From positions 3,649-67,648 of the forward strand of contig NW_026634436.1 in NCBI RefSeq assembly GCF_024868665.1: 64,000 nucleotides of DNA, given 5' to 3'. Shown here piece by piece: positions 32,690-43,500 of this stretch. The position numbers and the translations under genes were made by a program. The notes under the pieces were generated by a model. That model worked only from the letters and a program-made list of their open reading frames with translations. It ran no database searches and was not told the DNA's origin. How positions within the stretch are numbered: position 1 is the stretch's first letter; every line of letters starts with the position of its first letter. The DNA is from Triplophysa rosa. Its lineage: Eukaryota > Chordata > Actinopteri > Cypriniformes > Nemacheilidae.

Positions 32690-33090
32690 AGGGTTGGGGA
32701 CAGAAGGAGGAGAGGAGTCAGCAGGCACTTGGTTGTTCTATGCAGCCATGGATGGGGGCTATAGGGGGCAGGCCTTCGGTCACTCAAGTCAATTTGTTTT
32801 CATCAGGCGGACCAGAGGGATCCTCAATCATCAGTGAAACAGAGAAACATGCAAAGTGTGACATGCCTTCAGTGGTAATAACTCATTCCCCATCAGGAGA
32901 TAACCAGTGCTCAGCAGCAGGCACCCAATCCACAGAAGCCGAGCCTGGGCCATCTGTAATTTCAGAGAAATAAAAAAGAGAGGTAAAGAAAAAAGAAAAC
33001 AAAAAGCAAAGAAATTAAGTGCTTGAGTATATCCGGGAAAAGGAAGAAAAACGACTAAAGGAGGAGTAAGACAAAGAAGAAAGAAAAGCA
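32690..33090 (+). pseudogene. MYB/SANT-like Harbinger ORF, downstream exon, frameshifted
   Basis: It reads GLGTEGGEESAGTWLFYAAM, then after a one-base shift GAIGGRPSVTQVNLFSSGG, then a Ser/Glu-rich stretch. A stop is followed by VKKKENKKQRN and VLEYIREKEEKRLKEE. The order (TGxGTExG..AxTWxFYxAMDxxxxGRPS, acidic/Ser linker, basic patch, LxxYxREKEEK coiled coil) matches the second protein of PIF/Harbinger transposons, which helps bring the transposase to DNA. It is broken by a frameshift near 32750 and by stops. Confidence 0.7.
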
Positions 33091-33271
33091 GACCAGACCT
33101 CAAAACAGATCTATCTATCTATAGAAAATGTAAATACATTTTTTTGTTTCTTTTATTCTTTTTTAAATTGGTATCACTTATTTTTTTGAGTTTATTAACA
33201 GTGTCTCGTGATACACTAATATCAATTATGTTATTGAAAAAATAAAAAGGTATATGACAATAATAGTCATT

Positions 33272-34185
33272 GTTACACAACTGATGTACTTTTTGCATCA
33301 AAGAGTTCAGAACAGTACTCTACTCTCAGCCAGTCTTGTCTCATTGTTCCAAGGTTACCACAGCGAGCAGGATGCAGTTCATGGCCTGACCTGATGGTAG
33401 TGTGGAGAATGGGAAGTGGGGACCTGACAAGAGCTGAGATGATAGAGCTGGATAAAGAAGGACGCGGTCTCTTGACATGTCTTCACCACAAAATTTCAAA
33501 TGCTATTAGATTATTAATGATAATCTTAAACTATAATTTATTTTATTATTAAGTTTATTTATTTTATTTAGCCTTGTTGTGCAAGCTCTCTGGAGCTTGT
33601 GCAGAGGCAGCAGCTTTTGCCAGAGGGGAACTGGAATCCCCTGGTTGGGCCTGGGTTCTCCTGAGGTTTTTTTTCTCGATTAGAGTTTTGGGTTCCTCGC
33701 CACCGTTTGCATACTGTTTTTGCACTATCTGCCTGACCGGGGGGGCTGCTTTAGAATTTTAAAGTTTTACTTAATTAATATTGCATATAGGAATTTATAG
33801 TCTGTTATATTTGACCTGTGCTTCTCTCTCCTTTATCCTAAATGTGTGCTCTCACTGAGCGTGTGTGTGTGTGTGCGTACTTGTCTGTGTACGTACGTGT
33901 GTGTGTGTGTGTGTGTTGTGTGTGTGTGTGTGCGTGCGTGCGCATCCGTGTGTGTGTGTGTGTCTCTATGTCTATGTGTGTTAGTACGTGTGCATATTGT
34001 GTGTGTGGAGTGTTTTGTATGTGGGTATGTCTGTCTTCTGTGTTTTCAACCTTTTCTTGTTTTTGCAGGTACAACTTTAATTATTTTGCTTATAGTCAAT
34101 ATGTCTCATGTACAGCTGCTTCGTAACAATGAAAATTGTAAAAGCGCTATATAAATAAAGTTGAGTTGAGTTGAGTTGTTTCTCA
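33272..34185 (+). mobile_element. L2-type LINE 3' UTR fragment
   Basis: The sequence matches, in opposite orientation, the insert at 62576-63536. It ends in the characteristic CAGCTGCTTCGTAACAATG, GCGCTATATAAATAAAGTTG and TTGAG repeats. It carries a (TG)n tract. The 5' truncation is near 33272. Confidence 0.85.
33860..34005 (+). repeat. Imperfect (TG)n microsatellite
   Basis: TG-rich tract with GTACGTACG and GCGTGCG interruptions inside the L2 3' UTR. The opposite-orientation copy has a (CA)n tract at the equivalent place (about 62720-62850). Confidence 0.95.
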
Positions 34186-34599
34186 CTTTTCCAATGTGTA
34201 CAGTGGCAGTGTTTCCCTAATCATTTTTCTCAAAGAATCCAGACAATACACCTTTCTGATGTATATCTTATCCACGATTCCCGATTCAATGATCAGCTTA
34301 TTAATAGTGTATCAGACAATAAGTCAAAGGAAAGACAAACATGTGTATTGATTCAATTGTTTTGATTCATTGTTCAAGGACTGGTATTTCAAATAAACAA
34401 AAAAGTACAGCAAAAACAACCTAAATTTCACTTTACAACACTATATTAAACTTTTAACCATAAAGTAAACTTTCGAAAATCATAATTTGTAGTATTACAA
34501 CACCATAGTAAATTCAACCAGTACCGTTACAAATAATCATCAACAACTATGGAGCCAGTGAGTCAGCAGCAGACACTTGAGTGCACAGTCTGTCCCTTG
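34186..34599. other. No recognised gene
   Basis: AT-rich sequence between the L2 fragment and the Harbinger transposase remnant. Nothing is recognised. Confidence 0.4.
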
Positions 34600-34880
34600 T
34601 GCGAGCTCCACTCCTTTATTCTTTGTTATCTGGTAGAGTTTGTTCATCATGGCCAGCATCATTCAGATCTTCTTCTGGCTCCAGGATATCTCCACTCGTG
34701 ACACAGATATTATGCAGAAGTGCACAAGCAAGCACAACATATGTACAGAAGGAGATCTTCACTTCTAGAGCTTTGAACAGAGTGGATCTCCACCTTGTTT
34801 TCATGATACCAAAGGCTACGATAACCAATGATACCAAAGGCTACGATTGAACGTGCCTTACGATGATGATAGTAGATTAA
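34600..34880 (-). pseudogene. PIF/Harbinger transposase, C-terminal part
   Basis: The minus strand reads ARSIVAFGI, then (after a duplicated patch) IVAFGIMKTRWRSTLFKALE, VKISFCTYVVLACALLHNIC and VTSGD. R.xxxxFGxxKxRWRxL....xVxx...VxAxxxLHNICxxxGD is the C-terminal pattern of HARBI1-like DDE transposases, which includes the last acidic region. A short tandem duplication (GATACCAAAGGCTACGAT twice, about 34806-34845) disrupts the frame. Confidence 0.75.
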
Positions 34881-35089
34881 ATCTACAGGATGCCTTGAGG
34901 CAGATATAATTCTCAGGGCACATGTCCTTACAAACACATAGCCTAAATGCGCTTCTCACTTGGACAGTTACATGATTCACACCACGTGTAGGCTATATAG
35001 TAATTACAACTGTGTATTCTAAAACTATATTGCATACCTGTCGTTGCGATTATACCGCAACACTTTAATCCAGTTAATGCAAATAGGGG

Positions 35090-35575
35090 ACCATGGTTGG
35101 AGGTTTTGGTCTTTATGAATTGGTTGGCTCATGGACTGTCTTATAGAGTGACTGCAAATGTCTTCTACATGCACAAGTCAACGGTTTCTCTTCATGTACA
35201 CAGGATCACAGCTCAAATCTAGAAAATTGTGAGGGAGGGTAAAGTCATAAATTACCACGGAGAGATCAGCTTGAATGTATTGGTCAAGGCTTTGCCGGTT
35301 TGGCACAGCATGATGCCTTCAGCAAAGCAGTTGGTGCTATTGATGGGTGCCGTTATTTTTTTTTTCCGATTCAAATGCAGGCCATATGTGATAATAAAGG
35401 GTGTTTCATAAATGTTTCATTGGTTATCCTGGATCTGTGCATGACACAAGAATTCTCAAAAACAGTCCAATCTTGCTAAATGCAGAATATTCACCTCAGG
35501 GGTATTTTCTTTTAGGTGATGGTGGCAACCCTTCTGGAAACTGCCTCAGTAAATATTTGCATTTGATTTAACGGT
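35090..35575 (+). pseudogene. PIF/Harbinger transposase, N-terminal and DDE part
   Basis: The plus strand reads HGLSYRVTANVFYMHKSTVS, then HRITAQI. In several frames it then gives FSKAVGAIDGC, a broken NKGCFINVSLVILDLCM segment with HDTRILKNS, and GYFLLGDGGNPS. The pattern GAIDGxH ... HDxRIxxxS ... LLGDxGY carries the first two Asp of the DDE triad. Frameshifts and stops show it is dead. Its orientation is opposite to the C-terminal part at 34600-34880, so an inversion has occurred or two copies lie next to each other. Confidence 0.75.
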
Positions 35576-35934
35576 TTATTATAATAAATATAAATAATCT
35601 AAAAGGTGTGCATTATGCTGACACACACATTAACACTGTACAGTTAGTCTTGTGGGTATAAGTCATTCCCTTTAAATGCCATTAAAGTTGGAAACATGTA
35701 TTTGAATGTGTATGTAACTTTAGAGACGGTCCCTAAATTCACGAATATCGAAAGTTTAATGTCAAACCAACTTTATGCCAGTGAAACGCGGCAATGAACG
35801 CATGCTTTATATGCGCCACGCGCTCGTGTGTAAACACATTAAGACAATTTATAATCTAATCTAAAATAAAACAGTATACAATATTCGTTAATGTTCCTCT
35901 AGGAGCTTGTTCTGTTGACAGACAGAGGCTTCAA
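35576..35934. other. No recognised gene
   Basis: AT-rich sequence; nothing recognised. Confidence 0.4.
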
Positions 35935-36200
35935 TTCCGCGAGTAGGCTACAGTTTGCAAAACTGTGCGAACGGATTGCGAAAGCGTGGGCACAGATTAT
36001 GAATTCGTGGGTACAGATTTCAAAAACTGAGGGGACGGTTTACAAAACCGAGAGCACGGATTGGAAACTCGTGGGTACAGTTTATTAATCCGAGAGTACG
36101 GTTTTGTAAACTGTGGGTACAGTTTATTAATCCGAGAGCACGGATTTTTAAACTGAGGGAACGAATTACAAAACTGTGGCCACGGATTTGCGGGTCTTGC
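35935..36200 (+). repeat. Minisatellite of about 26-28 bp half-units
   Basis: Units alternate GTGGGTACAGTTTATTAATCC and GAGAGCACGGATT...AAACT. Roughly nine or ten half-units are visible. A small minus-strand frame through it reads LGLINCTH repeatedly, which is an artefact of the repeat. Confidence 0.85.
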
Positions 36201-36950
36201 TTTCTTTTCTCCGAGGGGTGACCAGACGGGCTCCGTACTACTCTACCCACCTCTGCTTTTCACCAGGAAAAACAACGCAACTCTGTTTATATTGACCTTC
36301 CTAATATGGCGGCGCAGTTGATCCACGATTCAGCATTAATGTATTAAGTCTATGGGCGGTGCTGTATCTTTCGGCACTAGTAAAATATCGCAGTGCAGAA
36401 GAGAAGACGGCGCGCCTGCAGTTCAATGCTTGATCCGGCTGTTACACAGAAAAATGAAGCTATAATGTGAGCTGACCTACTCTGGTGAAGGTAACGTTAC
36501 GTGGAGAAAATATAATTTTATTGTTTGAATGACCAAGTCGATTTTTTTCTTTAAAATAATTACAACATGGCGTTTTGTAAGTATTGTCATCTGAGATCAC
36601 GTGTTTGCCACATGGCCTTTTTAAGTCACATTCACTATAAAATATTTGTGACTGTTCAATTTAAAGTGTAATTGTAATTTTTACCATGTTTTAACAGTTG
36701 TTACACCTCAGTGATTAAAGTGTGTTTTCCTCCATTAGGGTTTCTGATAGTAACGTGTAGCGGCAGAGTTGAGCTCAGGTCTGTCTGTAGCCTATTAGGC
36801 TACATGTAAGCAACCTAAGCCAGCCATTATGTTTAATGTGTTCAAACTCATCATTGGACTCCTTTTCTTGAAACGGCATTAGATGAAGGAATGGACACCC
36901 TGGGATATATTAACCCTGTTGCTGTTTTACTGGTATAATAAAAAAAAGTG
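36201..36950. other. No gene; a possible old promoter-like patch
   Basis: CTTCCTAATATGGCGGCGCAG at about 36296-36316 combines an ETS-like CTTCCT with an ATGGCGGC (YY1-like) core, followed by CG-rich sequence to about 36500. No exon is recognised next to it. It may be part of a repeat. Confidence 0.3.
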
Positions 36951-37414
36951 GGTAACAATTTAGAATAATGGTCCGTTGTTAACAAGTAACTATGCAGAAA
37001 GTAATAGGCAGTACTTCATTAACACTTACCTTAATACTATTAACTAATATAGAAGCAAGATTAACTAAGCAGTAAGTAATAGCTAATTTAGGACAAAGGT
37101 AGTTCCTTATTTGGTATTTGATAATTACTAAAGAAAAATGCCTTCATTGACAACTACTTGCGAACTATGACCAATTAATAAAGAAAAAACAATTAATTAC
37201 TAATCTCAACATTAACGTACATAAAGTGAAAAAATAGGTTGTTTGTGGAAACTAATTTATGAATAAATACAAATACCAAAAGCCAAATACCAAAACATGA
37301 ATGGATGTATTCTACATATATTGCCTATCCATAGAGATATATTTCATGTAGTACTGCCTATTACTTTCTGCATAGTTACTTGTTAACAACGGACCATTAT
37401 TCTAAAGTGTTACC
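36951..37414. mobile_element. MITE with long inverted repeats, 8-bp TSD AAAAAGTG
   Basis: AAAAAGTG flanks both ends (36943-36950 and 37415-37422). The inverted arms start GGTAACA(A/C)TTTAGAATAATG and extend about 65 bp (GGTCCGTTGTTAACAAGTAA and GCAGAAAGTAATAGGCAGTA are shared). The 8-bp duplication suggests hAT, although the site is A-rich. Confidence 0.85.
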
Positions 37415-37422
37415 AAAAAGTG

Positions 37423-38302
37423 TTGATTGATTTGTAAGGGGATGTAGTTTTTATCTCTTTTTATTTAAATGAATCCACTTGAATGCAGGCATCTTGAACA
37501 ATACTTAATGTACACCGTATTTGAGTTTGTTGATAATAAACAATAAATTTGAACATCTGTGTGTGCGCGTGTCAGCATCTCAGCACTGTCTTTGAACCTG
37601 TTGAACCCCTTCATGGCTCAACGGGGCAAGCAACAGTGCAAAAGTAAAGGCTTGTTATATAATTGGAGCCTCTTGGAATTGCTCCCAAGTTCCTCTTTTA
37701 AAAGCAACCTACAATTGTATTCATTCATGAAGTTCAAGTGGTTTAAAATGACATTTTCAAGGCTAGTTAATTTGCTAGCCTTGTTAATTTCCCCACACAA
37801 TCATGTCACAATATGGTTGAATGCAATAGTTTCACAAAGTGTAAACAGCAACTGAAGATTGCACATGATCAATGATCTAGTGTAAACGACACAAAGTAAA
37901 CTGCTATAAAAGCATATTAATATTACGAGTTTGCAGTTCATTTTTGCAGATACCTTAACACCAGCTAAGATACAGACCTCATAACATATGTATATGGGCT
38001 AAAGAAATGATCAATCTATATCAATATTGGTAGATGTCATTACAGATAAAAGGTAAAACTGATTTGTATGTTAAATGGCTAGTAATAGCCAAACAAGAAC
38101 AACAACAAAAATGATTTAATGCACGTCAAGCCCTGCAAGTGTAGTAAGTAAAATCTAACCTGACAGTTTAATACAGATGTTAACACTTGATAAAAGAATA
38201 AATGGAAAAAGCTGACAAGCAATGATTTGTACATTCATCAAGCATCACATGTTCACAACATATGAGTTCACTGTATTTGGAAAAAGAATAGATAAGCACT
38301 TG
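37423..38302. other. No recognised gene
   Basis: AT-rich sequence. The short frames here have no features that I can support. Confidence 0.4.
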
Positions 38303-38310
38303 ATCTGAAG

Positions 38311-38755
38311 TAGGGCTGTCACGATAATGAAATTTGGCAGTTAATTTCTGTTTTAAAGCTTTGACAATATAACTATTAATGACAATTAATTTATTCAAAG
38401 AAGGAAATATAAACCTAAGAAATGTTTTTTTTAAATAATTAATAGTATTTACTGTAGAGTGACCTTAACAGAGAAGACTTGAGTCTTGAGCACTAAATCT
38501 AGATACGAGGGTCTTGCTGTGTAGATGCAGCAAGTCTGGAAACAAAACAAATCAACAACAACAAAAAAAAATACAACTCAAATGATGGAGAAATGTCAGT
38601 GAGTGCAGATCAAAGACGGTGGATGTAAAATGCAGCAGATACTGCAGACCACCCTTGTTTTCAAAGGATTCACAATAATTGCGGTTATCTGAAATAATTG
38701 TGATGGCGTCAATTAATTGTGATGAGATGATTATTTAATAATTGTGACAGCCCTA
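38311..38755. mobile_element. Non-autonomous hAT element, 445 bp
   Basis: The ends are TAGGGCTGTCACGATAAT and, inverted, TAGGGCTGTCACAATTAT. Flanks ATCTGAAG (38303-38310) and ATCTCAAG (38756-38763) form an 8-bp duplication with one mismatch. Confidence 0.85.
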
Positions 38756-39122
38756 ATCTCAAGAACAATATAACATCCAGAGCAGTGGTTCCCGGCAGGT
38801 TTTACATTTGGACAGTCAAGTAGTAACCTAACACAACCAAAATTCAGGTTGAATGGGAAGTTACAGTGCCTATAAAAAGTATTCACCCACTTCATTTTTC
38901 CATATTTTGTTGTTTATGCCTTTTGTTAAACTACTATAAATTATATGTTTTTACATTAATATACACTCCATACAACCTAAGGACAAAGCAAAAAAACAAA
39001 ATTGTGACAACTGAAATAATTACATTGCATAAGTATCACCCCCGGGCCCCTTTGCTCAGAAGCATTCTGCTTGTTGATGTTTTAGTGGCGTTAACCTGTG
39101 GCAAATTCAACTGACTGAGTAT

Positions 39123-40877
39123 TCAAGTTCAAGCTTTATTAAGATCCCTTGCGGGCAATTTGGATGCAACGGAAAGCAGAAAAATTACAACAGACTCTCA
39201 CAATGCATTCCCATAACACACAATACAAAACATATATGGATAAAATAATAAATTACTCAAAAAATGTCCACCATTTAGCAACCGGATTGACTATTTGTAA
39301 TCGATTACTTCTCATCTTTGGCAGTCTATAACATGAGCCTGAAGGGAGCATAAAGAACTCTGAATACAGAAAATGTTCACTGTCCAGAATAAAGAACTGT
39401 GCCCTACTCAAAACATTTCTGTTAAACAAGAATGACAGACTTCTTTGTTCTTTGCCTATAATTTACCCACTAAAAGTAACTATTCTATGTCAATCATTTT
39501 TATGTTTCACACTGAGATCACCAAACCAACAGCTAATAGAAAAGGACACTACCGGCTCAATATACGACTTATGGAACAATTCCATCAATGTCCTATATTA
39601 AATGATCTTCAGCAAACTTTAAAAAATACCTACTTTTATAATTTCTTACACAGTCATTTGTATATAAGATATATAATAAAGGAGACAAAACACAACCTTG
39701 AGGAGTTCCTGTGGATGTTGTCAATGGGGGTGAGAAACTACCATTGACTCTCACTCTTTGAGTTCTTTCGGTTAAGAAGTCTAAAACCAAGCCTACTAAG
39801 TTAAAATCAAGACCAAAATTAGAAATTAATTTATCTGCTAGAATATAAGGTTGTAAATAATTAAAAGCAGATGAAAAATCTGCAAACAAAAGATTAACAT
39901 GTGTTTTGCTCCCTTCCAGATACTTTAAAGGGATATTTTTCAATACCAAATCAAAATTTCCCCATGTTTTACTCACCCTCAAGGCATGCTAACTGAATAT
40001 GGTTTTCTTCTGGAATAAATATTCAGGCAGAGTTACACCACGTACAGTATCATTTTGCTTCCAAGCGGAAGAACGGGAGTGAAGGGGTGTTCATTTCTTG
40101 AAGCTCCAAAAAGTGCACCCATCGATCAAAGAACTGCTTTGACATGACTCCGTGGTCTTAACAAAGGTCTTCTGAAGCGAATCGATGCGTTTGTTTAAGA
40201 GAAATATCCATGCGCTATTAACGTTGATGTCTAGCTTCCGTCATCTCTAAATGCGCGTGAACCAGAGGCTTGTTCTTCCGGCAGATGACTTCTGGTTCCA
40301 GAAGTTCCGGTGGCGAACGCTGCATTTTTCGTTTTCCGCCAATAGGATGCATCTAATCTGGCGGGAGATTTCGTCACCGTCATTTTCCATCAAAAAATCA
40401 ACACCCACTCACTCCTATTCTACCGCTTGGAAGCAAAATTATATTCAGTTAGGATACCTTGAGGGTGAGTAAAACATGGGGAAATTTTGATTTGGTAGTG
40501 AAATATCCCTTTAACACCAAATTTAATAAAGTTGCTGTTGCATCCTCGCCACCTCGCTTCGTTCTCTAAGTGAACTGTAGATCCAATACATTTTTGGTTT
40601 TAGCCAATAACACTTCTTTAACTATTTTTTCAAAGCATTTCATTATAAGAGATGTTAATGTTATTGGCCTAAAATCATTTATTGTTGCAACATTTACAGT
40701 TTTTGGCACAGGCACCACAGTAGCCTGTTTCCACAATTTAGGGACTATTACAAAACACTGGGGCCAATTGCTCAGCGCAAATCTTAATTAAACGTCCTCC
40801 AATATTGTCTGGCCCAGGGGATTTATGGAAGTATGTATTTATATACATATAAGTTATACATTTATATAAGTATTATG
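39123..40877 (-). mobile_element. 5'-truncated LINE inserted in Tc1, TSD GAGTAT
   Basis: GAGTAT at 39117-39122 and at 40878-40883 flanks the insert. The 3' end (minus) is AATAAAGCTTGAACTTGA. Its RT segment reads [53 protein letters not shown] and KFAEDHLI. The catalytic FADD motif is FAED. It is related to the LINE at 2224-5766 but clearly a different, older lineage. A MITE (39929-40510) splits it. Confidence 0.85.
39929..40510. mobile_element. MITE with TTAA target duplication inside the LINE, 582 bp
   Basis: TTAA at 39925-39928 and 40511-40514. Inverted ends AGGGATATTTTTCAATACCA and (inverted) AGGGATATTTCACTACCA extend about 75 bp. Removing it restores the LINE frame ...LLNLV|LKYLEGS. The interior has no transposase. 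Confidence 0.9.
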
Positions 40878-40934
40878 GAGTATGATTTGGAAAGGGACAC
40901 ACATCTTAATAAAAGGTCTAATAGCTGAAAATGC

Positions 40935-41010
40935 ATATTCAATTCAGTTATTTATATAGCGCTTCACAATTTTCAATTTTGCAAAGCAGCTTTACATACA
41001 ATATAATTTA
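40935..41010 (-). mobile_element. L2-type LINE 3' tail fragment
   Basis: ATTCAATTCAGTTATTTATA, GCGCTTCACAATTTTC and AAAGCAGCTTTACATA is the reverse of the L2 3' end seen at 34090-34170. It is heavily 5'-truncated. Confidence 0.75.
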
Positions 41011-41034
41011 AACATTTAATGATAATAATAATAC

Positions 41035-41995
41035 TTGAGGGAAAAAAGCGTACGCACAAATTTGTGCGGTAAACCTGCGTACGTACATTTTTACGAACAA
41101 ATCATGATTCACTAAAACGTTTGTATACTAAAATTCTAAAATATATTCTAAATATAAGAAAAAGTTAGGAACTGCTGAAAGCACACGTACGCAAAAATCA
41201 CCAGTCTCTTTGCTTGCATCCGAAAGCTCAAAAATGCTGCCTTCGGAGGCAGCATTTCAAGGAAGGAAGGCATCACGGCACTTCCGAATACAATGTTTTC
41301 TTTACTTCCTGTCTCTTGAGATACCTCCATCAGGACGGTTTTTGAAGGCAGCATGAATGTATCCTTCGCTGCCTTCACTGTCCCACAATTCTATGCGTGT
41401 GCTCGTGCGGGCAATGTGATTGGTTGAGCAGGGTCAAGTTCGAAAAAATAAAATTGCGGCCAAAAAAGCGGCTGGAGCACAGTTTTTGTGTAAATAAAGT
41501 TATTTTTCTATTCTTTATAGCGAGATATTAGTATTGTAGTTTTAACATATTCGATTAGTTATCACAAAGGCGCCCTCTGTTTATACTTCAAACATAATTC
41601 TGTTATGCTGCCTCTGAAGGCTGTCCGAATGTCTTTCTCGGAGCTGCCTTCATGCCCATCGCTGTCCCCGAAGTCATTGCCTCATGAGGCAGTGAGGCAA
41701 CAAGTCAGCTACTTAAGCTTTCGGACGCAGCCTTTGACGTAAGTGATGACAGGTGATAGAGAAAAGGTTAGGTGGAAAGCTCTAATATGGAGATGGACTG
41801 GGTGTGTCTTATGCAAATGACTATACTCGTGCACATGGCCGCTCATTTAGAATACAAATTCCCTAGGACGAAGAACAAATTCATGTGCGTACGCACGTGT
41901 TGTGAATTAGGCGGAAAGTTTTCGCGAGAAGTTCAAATGTGCATATAAATACGAAAAATCTACGCAATTATTGGTGAATGAGACCCAGTATATGG
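41035..41995. mobile_element. DNA element fragment containing another DNA element
   Basis: The outer sequence has GCGTACGCAC near 41049 and GTGCGTACGCACG near 41884, and ends TTGGTGAATGAGACCC (41976-41991), a common fish element end. Its left end is not clear. It is interrupted by the element at 41212-41732. Confidence 0.45.
41212..41732. mobile_element. Non-autonomous DNA element with TGCRTCCGAAAGCT ends
   Basis: GCTTGCATCCGAAAGCT at the left and its near-perfect inverse AGCTTTCGGACGCAGCC at the right. Inner motifs (CTGCCTTCGGAGGCAGCA and GCCTCTGAAGGC) are also repeated and inverted. A TTT on each side could be the target duplication. Confidence 0.65.
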
Positions 41996-42289
41996 TTTTA
42001 AGATACATCGTATTAATGCAAGTTTTTCCTTTATGCAATATACACTGATGAAACTTAACTGAAATAAATGTTGTATTTAAGTGTTGTATTGTCAGAAACT
42101 CTCAATTATTTAATTGAAGTATATTATTTTAAATATTGTTATCGGGGCTGGAAACCTAAAATTACAATATACCAGAACAATTTGGCATAATACCAAAACG
42201 TGGAGAAAGAATGTATTTGTTAAAGCTAAGGTGTTAATGCACATCTAAATTGTTAAACGTAAATCGTTTATATCTATGGATTAAGCAAA

Positions 42290-42500
42290 AGCAGCAGTCT
42301 CCGAGTGAGTAAAATGGTGGCAAGGAATCATATCAGAAACATAGAGCAAAAAGAGCTTTATGACAGAGTGGCCAAACTCAAGCCTCTCCTCAGTGAGACA
42401 CATGAAAATTTGAAATTTTCAAAAACAAAAAACACTTAAAAGAATCTTTAAAAATGTCAGAAACAATATTCTTTGGTCTGATGAATCTTAGTTTCAAGCA
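42290..42500 (+). pseudogene. Tc1 transposase, middle part, degraded
   Basis: CTCAAGCCTCTCCTCAGTGA and ATATTCTTTGGTCTGATGAA are recognisable Tc1 transposase coding landmarks (the second is the WSDE motif that holds the first catalytic Asp). No frame is open. Confidence 0.6.
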
Positions 42501-42778
42501 TCATGCCTTCAGGAAAACAAGCGCTGCTCATCGCCTGCACAATACTATCCCACACAATAAAGTGTGGTTTTAAAAGCATCATGCTTTGTATGTGTTTATC
42601 AGCAGCAGGGACAGGGGAACTTCTCAGGATAGAAGAAAGGCTCAACGGCATGAAATGCAGAGATTCCCTTAATGAATGATATGTAATCAACAAAGTTCAG
42701 GATGAGCACGAGCAGATAATCCAGCCGGCTGTTCGCTATCAGCAATCTCAGCTCAAGAGAGAACCACTGCAAATAGAC

Positions 42779-42935
42779 ATTTACATACATTACATTTATG
42801 CATTTGGCAGACTCTAGCGACTTACATTACATTATATTACACATTTGTTTCTGAGTATCTGCAATCCCTGGGATCGAACCCATGACCTTGGCGTTGCTAG
42901 TGCCATGCTCTAACCACTGAGCCACAGGAAAGCTG
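42779..42935 (-). mobile_element. tRNA-derived SINE with an L2-type tail
   Basis: Read on the minus strand: GTGGCTCAGTGGTTAGAGCA (A box), GGTTCGATCCC (B box), then a body and a tail GTAAGTCGCTAGAGTCTGCC, AAATGCATAAATGTAA. The tail matches the 3' end of the L2 LINEs at 54010-54066 and 16160-16230. It is inserted in the Tc1 remnant. Confidence 0.85.
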
Positions 42936-43090
42936 TCTTACCTGTATTCTCCCGCAGGACAATGGGGGGAGCGCTCTGGCTTCGGGCTAATACCGGGCCC
43001 GGAGCCCTCTCCCCGGACTGAGGGAGAGTACTCCAAGTTCGGAAGAAACTGCCGGACAGCACGCCAAATATGTATACCTTTTAACCTGCA
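42936..43090. other. GC-rich patch, unclassified
   Basis: CGGGCTAATACCGGGCCCGG and GAGGGAGAGTACTCC are short palindromic stretches unlike the AT-rich surroundings. I do not recognise the source; it probably belongs to another insertion. Confidence 0.35.
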
Positions 43091-43099
43091 TTATTATCT

Positions 43100-43500
43100 G
43101 CATAGGCGAACTCGTGAAAAACCTAGTCCAGAGCATTCAGAACCTCTGACTGGGCAGAAGTTTTCTTCTTCAACAGGACAATGACTGGGCAGAAGGTTCC
43201 TTCTTCAACAGGACAATGATCTTAAGCACACAGCTAAAACAATGCAAAAGTGGTTTAAGTCTGTCTACTGTTTTGCTTGAGGGTTCCAGCCAGTTCTTGA
43301 GCTTGAACCCAACTGAACATCTCTGTAGAAACCTGAAAATGTCTGTTTACTGATGGTCCCCAACCAATCTGGCTTTAAGATGAGTTTAAGATGATCTGAC
43401 TCCTCAGAATGGCAGAAAATTGCCAAATGCAGATGTGTAAAGCTTGTCACATCATACCCAAAAAGACTTCATGCTGTAAAGGTATTTTAACCAAGAACTG
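43100..43500 (+). pseudogene. Tc1 transposase, C-terminal part, degraded
   Basis: In broken frames it reads KNLVQSIQNL, QDNDLKHTAKTMQKWF (second catalytic Asp in QDND), LELNPTEHLWRNLKMSV (with the third acidic residue), and KLVTSYPKRLHAV. A segment of about 35 bp (GACTGGGCAGAAG...CAACAGGACAATGA) is tandemly duplicated at 43150-43218, which breaks the frame. Confidence 0.75.

Noticed and set aside
33842..34154. Val/Cys-rich frames of 94-102 codons
   Set aside because: They are products of the (TG)n microsatellite in an L2 3' UTR.
36020..36250. 76-codon minus-strand frame with LGLINCTH repeats
   Set aside because: It follows the minisatellite unit and has no other support.
42850..42935. Possible tRNA gene on the minus strand
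   Set aside because: A and B boxes are present but are followed by a LINE-type tail, so it is a SINE.
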